Source: Wolinella succinogenes DSM 1740 (GTDB taxonomy: Bacteria; Campylobacterota; Campylobacteria; Campylobacterales; Helicobacteraceae). From it: a stretch of 64,000 nucleotides of DNA. Below, in pieces: positions 1-10,936 of this stretch; within the stretch, counting starts at the first letter, position 1; every line of letters starts with the position of its first letter. The stretch is from positions 692,001 to 756,000 of the forward strand of contig NC_005090.1 of NCBI RefSeq assembly GCF_000196135.1. The letters are read 5' to 3'. Both the position numbers and the translations under genes were made by a program. The notes below the pieces were generated by a model, which ran no database searches, was not told where the DNA came from, and was given only the letters and a program-made list of their open reading frames with translations.

Positions 1-160
1 GCATGAAACACCAGAAAGGGCGATGGAGAGGAGAGAGGAGTCGTGTGGATGAGTGCTTTTTCCTCTATGAAATATAAATAATTAAAAAGTAAAAAATAGT
101 TTTAACATCTTTTAAGGCAGAAAGGTTAGAATTACCGAAAAGTAAATAAATAGTTAACCT

Positions 161-205
161 TTATGGAGATTTTCCATAACGCTTGAACAAGGTCTGGTTC
201 AGACC
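161..205 (+). promoter_or_regulatory. Two tandem hairpins in the leader of the formate dehydrogenase operon
   Basis: Two inverted repeats sit just before the first gene of the operon. The first is TTATGGA (161-167), a 5-base loop, then TCCATAA (173-179). The second is GGTCTG (191-196), a 3-base loop, then CAGACC (200-205). The second ends about five bases before the ribosome binding site AAAGGAG (about 210-216), so it could hide or expose translation initiation, while the first looks more like an operator. The preceding 160 bases are AT-rich and hold no gene I can support. An end of an upstream frame at 2-52 is possible but too short to judge. That they are regulatory is inferred from position and symmetry only. 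Confidence 0.45.
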
Positions 206-226
206 AGCTAAAGGAGATCAAACCCA

Positions 227-1930
227 ATGCCAAGCTACCACCTAAGCCTTAACCCCGCCACTCAAGCCTTCCTTGAAGAGGCCAAAGAGGAGATACAAAA
301 GCAAAATCTTTTTTCTTTTCATTCTTCCGCCCAGACCCTCGTCTCCAACGAAAAAGAGACCGCCCCTCTTTTTGCCCCCGAAATCAACTGGTATCTCAAG
401 AACTCTCTTGATTCCAAAGAGGAGAAGCTAAAGACTCTCTCCCTCCTTTATGAGGCAAGAGCCATCAAATTTGATCATGCCCTCCACCAAGACTATGAAG
501 AGAGTGTCTCTCCCTCTCTTCTTATCATTGGAGAGAGTCAAAGCGCCAAAGAGTTTGCCTCTAAAGCTTTAGAATCCTCCTTTGAGGTGGAGATTCTCCC
601 CTATGAGAGTATTGAGAGTATTGAGGGGAAACTAGGAGCCTTTGTAGCCAACCTCACGGATGGAAGCTCTAGAGAGTTTGCCCAAGGAGTCCTCTTTAGG
701 GAGGATGAGTTTGCCTCTAAGTATATGGGGATTGAGAAAGTCTCTGACTTTGAAGATGCCAAAGAGCTTTTAGAGAAACTCCAAAGTCGTCTAGGAATCT
801 ATCGCTACAAGACCACCATCACCTATAATCCTGAGATCTGCCAATATCATCATCGCCGAGAGAAGTCCTGTAGTAAGTGCGCCACCCTCTGTCCTACCTT
901 TGGGGTGGTGAATGATGATTCCAAGATGGAGCTCCTCTTCTCCCAACTAGATTGTGTTGGCTGTGGAGGCTGTATCTCCGCCTGTCCCACGGGAGCCATC
1001 GATTACGCTCCCTATCCCAAGGAGGCTCTCTATGAGATTGCCCGACTCTACAATGAGACGACGATCTTAATGATCCCTGAGCCCTTCCTCAAAGATCTAG
1101 AGGAGGTCACTCTCCCTAAAGGAATCACTCCTTTGATTATTGATCGAGAGAAGTTCCCCTCTGAGATGCATCTTCTCACTCTATTGCAAGAGAGCGGAAG
1201 CTCACTTCTCTTCTACTCCCCCATCATCTCTCGCCCCACCAAAGAGGCTAACGAGATGCTCAATCAAATCTATCTCAAGGCCTATGGTGAGCCAGCCCTC
1301 TATCTTGCTCAAGATATTCCCACTCTCCTAGAGGCACTCCCTAAGGCTCACAAGATAGAGAAGAGCCTCTATCGCTACACGCCTAAGCCCAACGAGTTAA
1401 GACGCAAGACCTTTGGAGAGAGGCTTCGCTATATCATCAAGGAGCAAGAGTTAGGTCAAGTCCCTAGTGGAGATTTCATCCGCTATGGAGAGATTAAAGT
1501 GGATCAAGAGAAGTGCACCCTCTGCCTCTCTTGCGTGGGAGCTTGCAATGTCAATGCCCTCACCGCCAACTCCAATGAGTTCACCCTAGATTTTAACGCC
1601 TCTTTGTGCACCACCTGTGGCTACTGTCTTCCTAGCTGTCCTGAGAATGCCATCACACTAGAGCTAAGCGGCATCACTTTGGCTCCCTCTTGGTTTGAGT
1701 CCAAGGTGATGGCTAGAGATGAGATGTTTAAATGCATTGAGTGTGGCAAGCCCTTTGCCACCAAGAAATCGGTGGAGAAGATCAAGAATCTCATGTCACC
1801 CCTCTTTGTGGGTAACGCCTTCAAGTTAAAGACGCTGGAGTGCTGTCCTGATTGCAAGGTGAAGGTGATGGTAGGCTTTAGCAGTGAAGCCGATTCCAAG
1901 AGAGAGACTATTTTAGAGGAGGTGGAGTGA
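227..1930 (+). CDS. Formate dehydrogenase-associated polyferredoxin (multiple 4Fe-4S protein)
   Basis: A 567-residue cytoplasmic-looking protein with no signal peptide. It probably moves electrons to or from the formate dehydrogenase system or a quinone/ferredoxin partner; its exact role is unknown. Cysteine clusters are visible at about residues 215-222 (CSKCATLC), 243-253 (CVGCGGCISAC), a further pair of ferredoxin motifs in the C-terminal third (CTLCLSCVGAC and CTTCGYCLPSC), and a final zinc- or iron-like set (CIECGKP, then CCPDC). The first 190 residues are acidic and have no motif I recognise. It is the first gene of the operon, with AAAGGAG seven bases before ATG, and its stop overlaps the start of the TorD-like gene. 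A related iron-sulfur gene precedes fdh genes in other Campylobacterota (general knowledge). Assignment as a 4Fe-4S protein is sure, the link to FDH is by context. Confidence 0.8.
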   Translation: MPSYHLSLNPATQAFLEEAKEEIQKQNLFSFHSSAQTLVSNEKETAPLFAPEINWYLKNSLDSKEEKLKTLSLLYEARAIKFDHALHQDYEESVSPSLLIIGESQSAKEFASKALESSFEVEILPYESIESIEGKLGAFVANLTDGSSREFAQGVLFREDEFASKYMGIEKVSDFEDAKELLEKLQSRLGIYRYKTTITYNPEICQYHHRREKSCSKCATLCPTFGVVNDDSKMELLFSQLDCVGCGGCISACPTGAIDYAPYPKEALYEIARLYNETTILMIPEPFLKDLEEVTLPKGITPLIIDREKFPSEMHLLTLLQESGSSLLFYSPIISRPTKEANEMLNQIYLKAYGEPALYLAQDIPTLLEALPKAHKIEKSLYRYTPKPNELRRKTFGERLRYIIKEQELGQVPSGDFIRYGEIKVDQEKCTLCLSCVGACNVNALTANSNEFTLDFNASLCTTCGYCLPSCPENAITLELSGITLAPSWFESKVMARDEMFKCIECGKPFATKKSVEKIKNLMSPLFVGNAFKLKTLECCPDCKVKVMVGFSSEADSKRETILEEVE

Positions 1931-2652
1931 TGGATCACGCCAATATCAATAAAGCGCGGGAGATTTACTACAGCCTCCTTGGAATCTTCTTGACCTACGG
2001 ACGGTTGGAGGCTCAGAAAGAGAAGGCGATTGAGATTTTAGAGAAGATTGCCGCTTTTCCTATGACGGAAGAGATCGTGCAGGATGCAAAGGCGCTAGCT
2101 AGCGAGCTTGGAGAGCGAGGCGCTTTGGCGATTGAAGAGGAGTTTGATGCGGTTTTCATCAATAATCTCGACGCTAAGGCGATCAATCTAACCGCCTCTT
2201 TTTATGCCGAGGGGCAGGAGCGAGGCGAGAAGCTTCTCTTGACCAAGGAGATCATCACCTGCACGCCCAAGCGCAAAGACGAATCGTTTGTTGAAACCGA
2301 GGATAATCTAGGATTCCTTTGCACCTTTCTTGGTTATTTGGTGAGTGATTTTGAGGAGAAAAAGCACTTAGAGCTCGCCAAGCGACTCTTTGCCGAAGTG
2401 GTCAACGGGTATGTTGATTATGTGGTGATTGAGATTTTGAAACATCCAAATGCTCGATTCTATCGTCATATCGCCAGAATCTTGGAGAGTTTTGCTGAAT
2501 TTGAGCGACTCTACCTAGAGATTCCCGCTCCCAAAAAGGAGGAGTTCAAAGACATCTCCGAGGCGCTTCGCCAAGAGATGCTCGGAAAGAGCAAAAAGCG
2601 AGTCAAGCGCGATCTTGAAAATAGTGGCGGGAGCTGCGACATCGGCTCTTGA
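1930..2652 (+). CDS. TorD/DmsD-family chaperone for formate dehydrogenase
   Basis: A 240-residue all-helical-looking cytoplasmic protein. Proteins of the TorD family bind the twin-arginine signal of a molybdoenzyme and hold back export until the cofactor is inserted. The fit comes from length, overall helical character and position, directly upstream of two TAT-signal proteins; there is no short diagnostic motif I can point to. The ATG at 1930 overlaps the upstream stop (TGATG) with GGAGG a few bases before it, so translation is coupled; a GTG at 1927 is also possible. The C-terminus is very basic (KSKKRVKRD). The likely client is FdhA, or the 67-aa TAT protein encoded next. Confidence 0.72.
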   Translation: MDHANINKAREIYYSLLGIFLTYGRLEAQKEKAIEILEKIAAFPMTEEIVQDAKALASELGERGALAIEEEFDAVFINNLDAKAINLTASFYAEGQERGEKLLLTKEIITCTPKRKDESFVETEDNLGFLCTFLGYLVSDFEEKKHLELAKRLFAEVVNGYVDYVVIEILKHPNARFYRHIARILESFAEFERLYLEIPAPKKEEFKDISEALRQEMLGKSKKRVKRDLENSGGSCDIGS

Positions 2653-2743
2653 GAGGTTTGAGGTCTCATGCCAAAGGCCTTGTTTAAAGAGGGTTTTGGC
2701 ATGGGACTTCATCCATGAACATCTTAAAAGAAGGAGGATACCT

Positions 2744-2947
2744 ATGAGCCAAGTGGAAAACTCTCGACGAGAGTTTCTCAAAAGCGCTACCAAGACGACC
2801 GTAGTGGCGGCGGCTGTAGGCGTAAGCATGGCGGGTTGTATGGGCGGAAGAACCGTTACAGACAACTTGACTAGAGGAAAATCAAACAAGCAAGAGACTC
2901 TCTATCAAAAAACCGCTACTTGGGACATGTATTACAAGAGTTGCTAA
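2744..2947 (+). CDS. Small twin-arginine signal protein of the formate dehydrogenase region
   Basis: A 67-residue protein starting at the ATG at 2744, preceded by AAGGAGG with about six bases of spacing. A longer in-frame extension upstream lacks any ribosome site. It opens with a twin-arginine motif (SRREFLK, residues 7-13) and a hydrophobic stretch, and then has a Cys within a lipobox-like context (SMAGC, about residues 27-31). The short mature part has a Trp and a Cys near the C-terminus. It matches the known small 'formate dehydrogenase region TAT target' type found next to fdhA in many proteobacteria. Function is not established. It could be a membrane-anchored accessory subunit or an assembly factor for the exported FdhAB complex. 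Confidence 0.8.
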   Translation: MSQVENSRREFLKSATKTTVVAAAVGVSMAGCMGGRTVTDNLTRGKSNKQETLYQKTATWDMYYKSC

Positions 2948-2978
2948 AAACAACCAACCATCTTAAAAAGGAGATACG

Positions 2979-5810
2979 ATGAGTGAGAATATCGTTCAAA
3001 CACTCTCTCCGCTCAAAGTGGGTCGAAGAAGCTTCCTGAAAATGGCAGCTTTGGCAGGCGCAATGGGCGCGAGTAGTGCGGTAGCTTCTGAAGGCGTGGT
3101 GCGAAGCGCTACGACTCAAGAGCTCAAAGAGGCGCATCCAGGTGCTAAGAAAATAAAAACCATCTGTACGGCTTGCTCTGTAGGCTGTGGAATCGTCGCT
3201 GAAGTGAAAAATGATGTGTGGGTGCGCCAAGAGGTTGCCCAAGATCACCCTATCAGCCTTGGCGGGCACTGCTCTAAGGGTGCGGGCATGATTGATGTGC
3301 TTCGAAGCCCCAAGCGTGTCAAATACCCCATGAAAAAAGAGAATGGCAAGTGGAAACGCATCAGCTGGGATCAAGCGATGGATGAGATTTCCGCAAAGAT
3401 GCTTCAGCTAAGAACAGACTTTGGCCCCGATGCGGTTCAATTTTTTGGTTCAGCTAAAGTTTCAACCGAGCAAGCGTACTACATCCGAAAGTTTGCTGCT
3501 TTCTGGGGAACCAACAACGTAGATCACCAAGCTAGAGTTTGACACAGCTCCACAGTCGCCGGTGTGGCGAATACTTTTGGTTATGGAGCTATGACCAACC
3601 ATTTGGCCGATATTCAAAAGTCCAAAGCAATCATTATTTTTGGTGCCAACCCTGCGGTGAATCACCCTGTAGGATTCCAGCACTTCCTCAAAGCTAAAGA
3701 GATCAATGGTTCTAAGCTCATCGTCGTTGAGCCTCGATTCACTCGAACCGCCGCTAAAGCTGATATGTTTGCCCAGATTCGACCTGGAACCGACATCCCC
3801 TTTATGTATGGAATGATCAACCTGATCCTCAAAAATGGATGGGAAGATAAGAAATTCGTCGCTGAGAGAACTTTCGGTTTTGAAGAGATCGCCAAAGAGG
3901 CGGCTAAGTACACCCCTGAAGTGGTCGAAGATATCACAGGCGTCCCTGCACAGCAGCTCATCGATATAACACGAGTTTATGCCCAAACCAAACCTGGAAC
4001 GCTCATTTGGGCGATGGGTCTCACTCAGCACACGATTGGAACCAGCAATACACGACTAGCCCCGATTCTTCAGCTCATTCTTGGAAATATGGGTAAACCA
4101 GGCGGTGGTACCAACATCCTTCGAGGCCATGATAATGTTCAGGGCGCGAGTGATATGGGATGCTTGGCTGAAAACCTCCCTGGCTATTTCCCTAACGCTG
4201 AACCGAGCTTCAAGCACTGGGCGAATGTCTGGCAGGTCGATTTTGAGTGGCTCAAGGCTCGATTCGCTCCTGATATGATGTTCAAAAATGGATTCTCCCT
4301 TTCTCGATGGTGGCAAGGGGTTCTTGAAGAAGAGACGATTCATAACGGTCCTGCAGGCAAGCTTCGTGCGATGGTCTGTATGGGGAATGGTCTAATCTCT
4401 GTCGCCCAGACTGAGAAGGTGAAGCAAGCACTTGATAAGCTAGAGCTTTTCGTCATGATCGATATCTTCCCTCATGATGCGATCGCCTATACCGATCGAA
4501 AAGATGGAGTCTATCTGCTTCCTGCGGCTAGCCAGTATGAGACTAGTGGAACCGTCACGGCGACCAATCGATCAGGTCAATGGCGATACCAAGTGGTCAA
4601 TCCTATCTATGAGAGCAAAGCCGATCAAGATATTCTCTTTGCTTTTGCGAAGAAGTTTGGCTTCTACAACGAATATGTAAGAGCCTTGGGCGATGGCAAA
4701 GGAAACTTTGTATGGCCTGAAGATGCCACGCGAGAGATCGCTAAAGGGGTGAAAACCATCGGACTTAGCGGCTGGCTTCCTGAGAGATTGAAGGCTCACA
4801 CGGATAACTGGCATATGTTTGATGAGCTGACCTTGGAGGGCAAAGGGCCTATGAAGGGCGAATACTATGGTCTTCCTTGGCCTTGCTGGAGCGATAAACA
4901 CCCTGGAACCCCTAACCTCTATGACAACTCTCTCCCTGTAATGAAGGGCGGTATGGGCTTTAGGAATAACTTCGGTCTCAAGCAAGAGCTCAATGGAGTG
5001 GAGTATGATATGCTCGCCTCCGAAGGCAGTGTTCCTCCTGGAGGCACCCAAAAAGGGGGTTATCCTGCTATCACCGCCGCCAATATTGAAGCTCTAGCGG
5101 GAATCACCCTCACTGAAGAGGAGAAGGCCAAAGTGGCAGGTAAAGCTTGGCACACCGACCTCTCCATGATTCTAGTCAACAAAGCGCTTGAAGCGGGTCT
5201 CTGCCCCTACGGTAATGCACGGGCTAGGATGTTTGTCAAAGAGTGGGCGGATCAGATTCCTCGCCACCGAGAGCCTCTCCATAGCCCAAGAACGGATATG
5301 GTGGCTAAATACCCAAGCTTCAAAGACAAGCCCAACCACTTTAGGGTTGACACGAAGTATGAGAGCATCCAGATGCAAAAAGATTGGGCGAAAGAGTTCC
5401 CTCTCAACCTTATCACGGGTCGATTGGTCACTCACAACGGTCAAGGAATCGAATCGAGAATCTCTCCCGCTCTAAGCGAGATCTATCCTGAGATGTTTAT
5501 CGAGATTCACCCTGATCGAGCGCTCAAGCTTGGAATCAAAGATGGCGACATGGTCTGGGTTCACTCACCTGAGGGCACCAAAGGCTACATGAAAGCCAAA
5601 TATAGCTACAGCATCAAAGAAGATTGTGTATTCGCTCCTTTCCACTGGGCGGGTATCCATCAAGGCAAGGATTTGAGCAAGAATTATCCCGAGGGCTTGG
5701 TTCCCTATAGCGTGGGTGAAAGCATCAACACTGTCACCAACTACGGCTATGACATCGTGACTCAGATTCCTGAAACTAAAGGCGGCCTCTGCCGCATCGA
5801 AAAAGCGTAG
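2979..5810 (+). CDS. fdhA: Formate dehydrogenase, selenocysteine-containing molybdopterin subunit
   Basis: A 943-residue catalytic subunit that oxidises formate to CO2 on the periplasmic side and passes electrons through FdhB to cytochrome b FdhC and the quinone pool. A twin-arginine signal (GRRSFLK, residues 15-21) directs folded export. Cys63, Cys66, Cys70 and Cys98 form the N-terminal 4Fe-4S site. The reading frame is interrupted by TGA at 3540-3542, in the context V-[TGA]-HSSTVAG, which is exactly where FDH family members carry the active-site selenocysteine (residue 188). A five-pair hairpin follows 13 bases downstream, as expected of a bacterial SECIS. The frame after TGA continues for 755 residues without damage, so this is recoding and not a pseudogene. 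Start ATG has AAAAAGGAG upstream. FdhB begins 10 bases after the stop. Confidence 0.97.
3540..3570 (+). promoter_or_regulatory. UGA selenocysteine codon with SECIS-like hairpin
   Basis: TGA at 3540-3542 is followed by a stem TCGCC (3556-3560), loop GGTGT (3561-3565) and GGCGA (3566-3570). The 13-base distance from UGA to the upper stem and the short GU-containing apical loop resemble the SelB-binding element known from E. coli fdhF. The element lies inside the coding frame, so it is under double constraint. Its use needs SelB, SelA, SelD and tRNA-Sec, none of which is in this window. Confidence 0.85.
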
Positions 5811-5820
5811 GGGGTGAAGC

Positions 5821-6423
5821 ATGGAAAGTCAAGCTAGAGTCAAGTTCTATTGTGATGAGGCTAGATGTATTGATTGTCATGGGTGTGATGTGGCTTGTAA
5901 AGAGGCCCATCACCTTCCTGTGGGAGTCAACCGAAGAAGAGTGGTGACCCTCAATGAAGGTCTTGTAGGCAAAGAGAAATCCCTCTCTATTGCCTGCATG
6001 CACTGCTCTGATGCCCCTTGTGCTCAGGTCTGCCCAGTGGACTGCTTCTATGTTCGAGCCGATGGGATTGTATTGCATGACAAAGAGAAGTGCATTGGAT
6101 GCGGTTACTGCCTCTATGCCTGCCCCTTTGGTGCTCCTCAATTCCCCAAGAGTGGAATCTTTGGTTCAAGAGGACCTATGGATAAGTGCACCTTCTGTGC
6201 TGGAGGTCCTGAAGAGACTCACAGCGAGAAGGAGTATAAGCTCTATGGACAGAATCGTATCGCTGAGGGCAAAGTCCCTGTATGTGCAGCGATGTGCTCC
6301 ACCAAGGCACTCCTAGCAGGAGATTCTGATAGCATCTCGCTCATCATTCGTGAGAGAGTGCTCAAGCGAGGCAGTGGAACAGCCAGTGTTCCTTACACCT
6401 GGTCACAAGCCTACAAGGATTAA
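5821..6423 (+). CDS. fdhB: Formate dehydrogenase iron-sulfur subunit
   Basis: A 200-residue ferredoxin-like electron-transfer subunit. Four cysteine groups of the FdhB/DmsB/NrfC type are visible: CIDCHGCDVACKEAH near residues 17-31, CMHCSDAPCAQVCP near 59-72, the intact CIGCGYCLYACPF near 92-104, and CTFCAGG followed later by CAAMC. This gives four 4Fe-4S clusters linking FdhA to FdhC. There is no signal peptide, as expected for a subunit exported piggyback with the TAT-targeted FdhA. It starts 10 bases after fdhA and ends 2 bases before fdhC, so all three form one transcription unit. Confidence 0.95.
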   Translation: MESQARVKFYCDEARCIDCHGCDVACKEAHHLPVGVNRRRVVTLNEGLVGKEKSLSIACMHCSDAPCAQVCPVDCFYVRADGIVLHDKEKCIGCGYCLYACPFGAPQFPKSGIFGSRGPMDKCTFCAGGPEETHSEKEYKLYGQNRIAEGKVPVCAAMCSTKALLAGDSDSISLIIRERVLKRGSGTASVPYTWSQAYKD

Positions 6424-6425
6424 GA

Positions 6426-7346
6426 ATGAAAAAGCCTCTATTGCCCCTCCTCTCCCTTCTGGGAGCCTTGGGGGCACAAGCTTCTGAGAATCTCAAGGAG
6501 CCCTTGGATTTCAGCTACAACACCCAAATCTATGGAAAGCCCATGATTGAGGCAATCCCCACTTGGGGAAGTGGAGGGATTCTAGGTCTTGGAGAGATTG
6601 GAGGAATAGGAGGATTAGGAGAGCTCTTCACCTTCTTGCAAAGTGGTTACTTTGCTCTTATCTTCCTAGCGATCATCATCGCTATCCCTTTGGTCTTCCT
6701 AGGTCACTATATGGTGATTGGACCCAAGCGATTCTCTCATGAGGGGAAGAAGATCAAGGTCTTTAACACCTTCAACATCATGGTGCACTGGATTGCAGGG
6801 ATTCCCTTTGTGCTTCTTTGCATCACAGGACTTCTGATGGTCTTTGGAGATGCCCTAGGGGGTGGAGCTTTTATTCGATTCGCTAGAGATGTGCATGGAT
6901 TAGCCACGATCATCTTTGCGATCTTTGGTCCCCTCATGTTCATCATGTGGGTGAAGCACGCTCTCTTTAAGATGTATGACATCGACTGGATGCTCATTCT
7001 TGGAGGGTATCTAAGCAAGGTGAAGAGACCTATTCCTGCAGGCAAATTCAATGCGGGTCAGAAGATGTGGTTCTGGGTCTGCACGATGGGAGGATTCTTC
7101 ATGGTCTATAGTGGCTATGTGATGTTCTTCCAAGAGGGCAATATTGAGACCCTAAGACTCATGGCGATCTTGCACAATGTAGTGGGGTTTGCTGTGGTGG
7201 CTCTCCTTATGACTCACATCTATATGGCAGCCTTTGCGATTGAGGGTGCATTGCACTCCATCCTAGATGGTCATATGGGTGAAGAGGAGGTAGCGATTCT
7301 TCATAGTTTCTACTATAAAGAGTTGCAGGCGGAGGGGAAAGTTTAA
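6426..7346 (+). CDS. fdhC: Formate dehydrogenase cytochrome b subunit
   Basis: A 306-residue integral membrane diheme cytochrome b that passes electrons from FdhB to menaquinone. An N-terminal signal-like segment (residues 1-19) is followed by a Gly-rich loop and then at least four hydrophobic helices. Candidate heme-ligating histidines lie in FNIMVHWIAG, RDVHGLA, VKHALF and LLMTHIYMA. The length (about 300) is typical for the epsilonproteobacterial FdhC, which is longer than E. coli FdnI because of the N-terminal extension. It ends the operon and is followed by a GC-rich hairpin (7384-7401). No fdhD is present directly downstream. Confidence 0.93.
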   Translation: MKKPLLPLLSLLGALGAQASENLKEPLDFSYNTQIYGKPMIEAIPTWGSGGILGLGEIGGIGGLGELFTFLQSGYFALIFLAIIIAIPLVFLGHYMVIGPKRFSHEGKKIKVFNTFNIMVHWIAGIPFVLLCITGLLMVFGDALGGGAFIRFARDVHGLATIIFAIFGPLMFIMWVKHALFKMYDIDWMLILGGYLSKVKRPIPAGKFNAGQKMWFWVCTMGGFFMVYSGYVMFFQEGNIETLRLMAILHNVVGFAVVALLMTHIYMAAFAIEGALHSILDGHMGEEEVAILHSFYYKELQAEGKV

Positions 7347-7383
7347 CCTTCCTTTCTCCTGTTTGTCTTTTTTGTCGGTGATG

Positions 7384-7401
7384 CGGCGCGACTTCGCGCC
7401 G
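7384..7401. terminator. Hairpin between convergent fdhC and add
   Basis: CGGCGCG, loop ACTT, CGCGCCG gives a perfect 7-bp GC stem in the 57-base gap between two convergent genes. No long T tract follows on the + strand, so termination strength is uncertain. A T-rich stretch lies before it (about 7357-7375) on the + strand, which is an A-rich tract seen from the minus strand. Confidence 0.6.
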
Positions 7402-7403
7402 TG

Positions 7404-9189
<1,786 letters not shown>

Positions 9190-9192
9190 TCT

Positions 9193-10497
9193 CTACGCGC
9201 CCCTCTTGAGACGAATCGATTCGATAAAGGCTTCCACTCGAGTTTTGATCTGTCCCGCATCTTCAGGAGAGTAGTCTGATTCGATAGCTAGAAAGGGGAT
9301 CCCCTCTTTTTTCATCGCTTCGGCCACGAGGTGCGATTCGACATTGTAGGTGTGGCAGAAAGAGAGAGTGTAATAGATGACTCCATCGGTTTGGCGCTCT
9401 TTGTGCATCTTGACGATCTTTTCGATTCGGGCTTCATTGGGGGTGAAACAGGCGCAGTCGATATTTTTGTAGCGCTCCATCATGCGGGCGGTGAGCTCTT
9501 CGTTGGTGGTGACGCCCTCAAGATTGACATCATCCTTGAAGTAGCGATGGCCGATGCATGATTCTTCGTTCACGATGGCTCCGCCGCTACTCTCAACAAT
9601 CTGATGGAGTTTCCAGTTGGGTGCGGCAAAAGGGGTGCCAAGAATCATGAGTCGTGTGGTCTCTTTTTCAAAGACGCTCTTTTGGGCGTTGATTCGCTCC
9701 TCAAGCTCATCACAAAGGGTGTTGAGTGCTTCGGTGAAGCGCACGGGCTCATCAATAAAGCTGAGCTGCATCACCAAAAGGCTATCCAGCCCGCTAATGG
9801 GCATGATATCACCATGCATTCCACGCAGAGCATCAAGTCTTCGGAGAGCCTTTCGCTTGGCATTGATGATCTCTACGCCTTTTTTGTGCTCTTCAAAACT
9901 GAGTTTACGCCCGACCACCTCTTCGATGTGCTCCTGAAACTCCTCCACCTCTTCGCGCCAGAGTCTCATGCTCTTTTCATCTTTCTTTTGGGGGATGTGC
10001 ATGACGTGCACGGGGTGGTGTTTGGCGAGAATCTCCCAAGTTTTTTTCTTTGCCTCGCAGGTGGTTTCGCCATAGATGAAGTCGCTGCTTTGGGTGTAGC
10101 CGCAAACGCGAAGGAGTTTGAAACCATGGGCGGATTTGATGAGGGGGCAGATGTTGCGGGGGAGCTCTTTTTCTGCCTCAGGAATGGAGGCTGGAGAACC
10201 ACTACACAAGCCATAACAGGCGCCCCCAGCGGCGGTCACACTCTCTTCAGGCACAAAAATACAGAAGGTTCCCACAAGAGGCTTGCCTTCGCTCTTTAGC
10301 TTGTCTAGCTCGGCGATTCGACCTGTTTGGAGATTGCCCCAGAGATCATCAAAATAGCCCATCGCTTTGGGGCGATCTGCTTGGGTCAAAAAGAGATCAG
10401 CGTGACGCTTTTGAGCAGCCCCAAGGGCACCTTCGAGCTTGGCGGCATCGATGTTGAGCTTCTCCCATAGGGGATAGTAGGCTTCGTATTGGCTCAT
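9193..10497 (-). CDS. Double-cubane-cluster-type anaerobic reductase (HgdB/FldC-like)
   Basis: A 434-residue member of the 2-hydroxyacyl-CoA dehydratase D superfamily. Cysteines at 79, 94, 98, 117, 132 and 147 are in the conserved N-terminal half, including GGACYGLCSG, ICPLIKSA and YGETTCEAKKK. Stand-alone proteins of this type with a partner activator were shown in Carboxydothermus hydrogenoformans to carry an [8Fe-9S] double-cubane cluster and reduce small molecules such as acetylene (established for that protein, not for this one). The natural substrate is unknown. A single-subunit reductase plus activator, with no CoA-transferase or second dehydratase subunit nearby, supports this reading over amino-acid fermentation. 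ATG at 10495-10497, AAGGAATC-like site upstream. Confidence 0.85.
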   Translation of the reverse strand: MSQYEAYYPLWEKLNIDAAKLEGALGAAQKRHADLFLTQADRPKAMGYFDDLWGNLQTGRIAELDKLKSEGKPLVGTFCIFVPEESVTAAGGACYGLCSGSPASIPEAEKELPRNICPLIKSAHGFKLLRVCGYTQSSDFIYGETTCEAKKKTWEILAKHHPVHVMHIPQKKDEKSMRLWREEVEEFQEHIEEVVGRKLSFEEHKKGVEIINAKRKALRRLDALRGMHGDIMPISGLDSLLVMQLSFIDEPVRFTEALNTLCDELEERINAQKSVFEKETTRLMILGTPFAAPNWKLHQIVESSGGAIVNEESCIGHRYFKDDVNLEGVTTNEELTARMMERYKNIDCACFTPNEARIEKIVKMHKERQTDGVIYYTLSFCHTYNVESHLVAEAMKKEGIPFLAIESDYSPEDAGQIKTRVEAFIESIRLKRGA

Positions 10498-10741
10498 GAA
10501 AGATTCCTTTATCGTTGAGTTGAGTGGAGGTAGAAAGTTTGCCCAAACACTACACGATAGAGGTGCGTATAAAACAGAGAAGGAAGAAGCGAAAAGGCCA
10601 TGTAGCTCCCAAGCCTTGGGACTCTCTTAGGTATAAACTTTCTTGATAACCATTGTAGGAGAAAAAGATTTAAATTTTCTTTTACCATTTAGATTAGCCA
10701 ATCATTACTTATCACCTATCTCACATTAAATCTTATACGGT
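10498..10741. other. Intergenic, no gene seen
   Basis: This 244-base stretch between the double-cubane reductase and the IS region holds no credible frame. One palindrome is visible near 10608-10620 (CCCAAG, C, CTTGGG). It probably includes the promoter for the minus-strand reductase operon. The right part becomes AT-rich toward the IS remnant. Confidence 0.5.
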
Positions 10742-10936
10742 CCAAGCAAACCCATAGAGAACGCAAGAGTGGAAAGACTCAACGGAAGTATGTGACGAGG
10801 ATTGTTGGATTGTCATATTTTTACCTCTCTCATGAAGCATTGGATAATTTAAGCCCTATCCAATTCCTCAAAAGGCATAATCAAAAGTAGATTTTATCAG
10901 CTTAGTGTTGGTTTGGATAATGGGGATGAGAATAGA
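10742..10936 (+). pseudogene. IS3-family transposase orfB remnant (3' end)
   Basis: On the + strand the translation gives SKPIENARVERLNGS, then after a local frame break R-G-L-L-D-C-H-I-F-T-S-L, then HEALDNLSPIQFLKRHNQK and a stop near 10890. This is the C-terminal end of the same type of transposase as the element on its right, with an internal deletion of about 20-25 residues and a stop codon. After the stop, TTATCAGCTT and a diverged copy of the terminal repeat can still be recognised up to about 10936. The remnant therefore lies tail to tail against the right-hand element. Confidence 0.8.

Noticed and set aside
2979-5810. fdhA read as two separate genes or a frameshifted pseudogene
   Set aside because: The frame is continuous through a single TGA, located exactly at the catalytic Sec site and followed by a SECIS-like hairpin.
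9604-10299. Long + strand frame of 231 residues opposite the double-cubane gene
   Set aside because: It is a shadow of the minus-strand coding sequence; no ribosome site and no recognisable domain.
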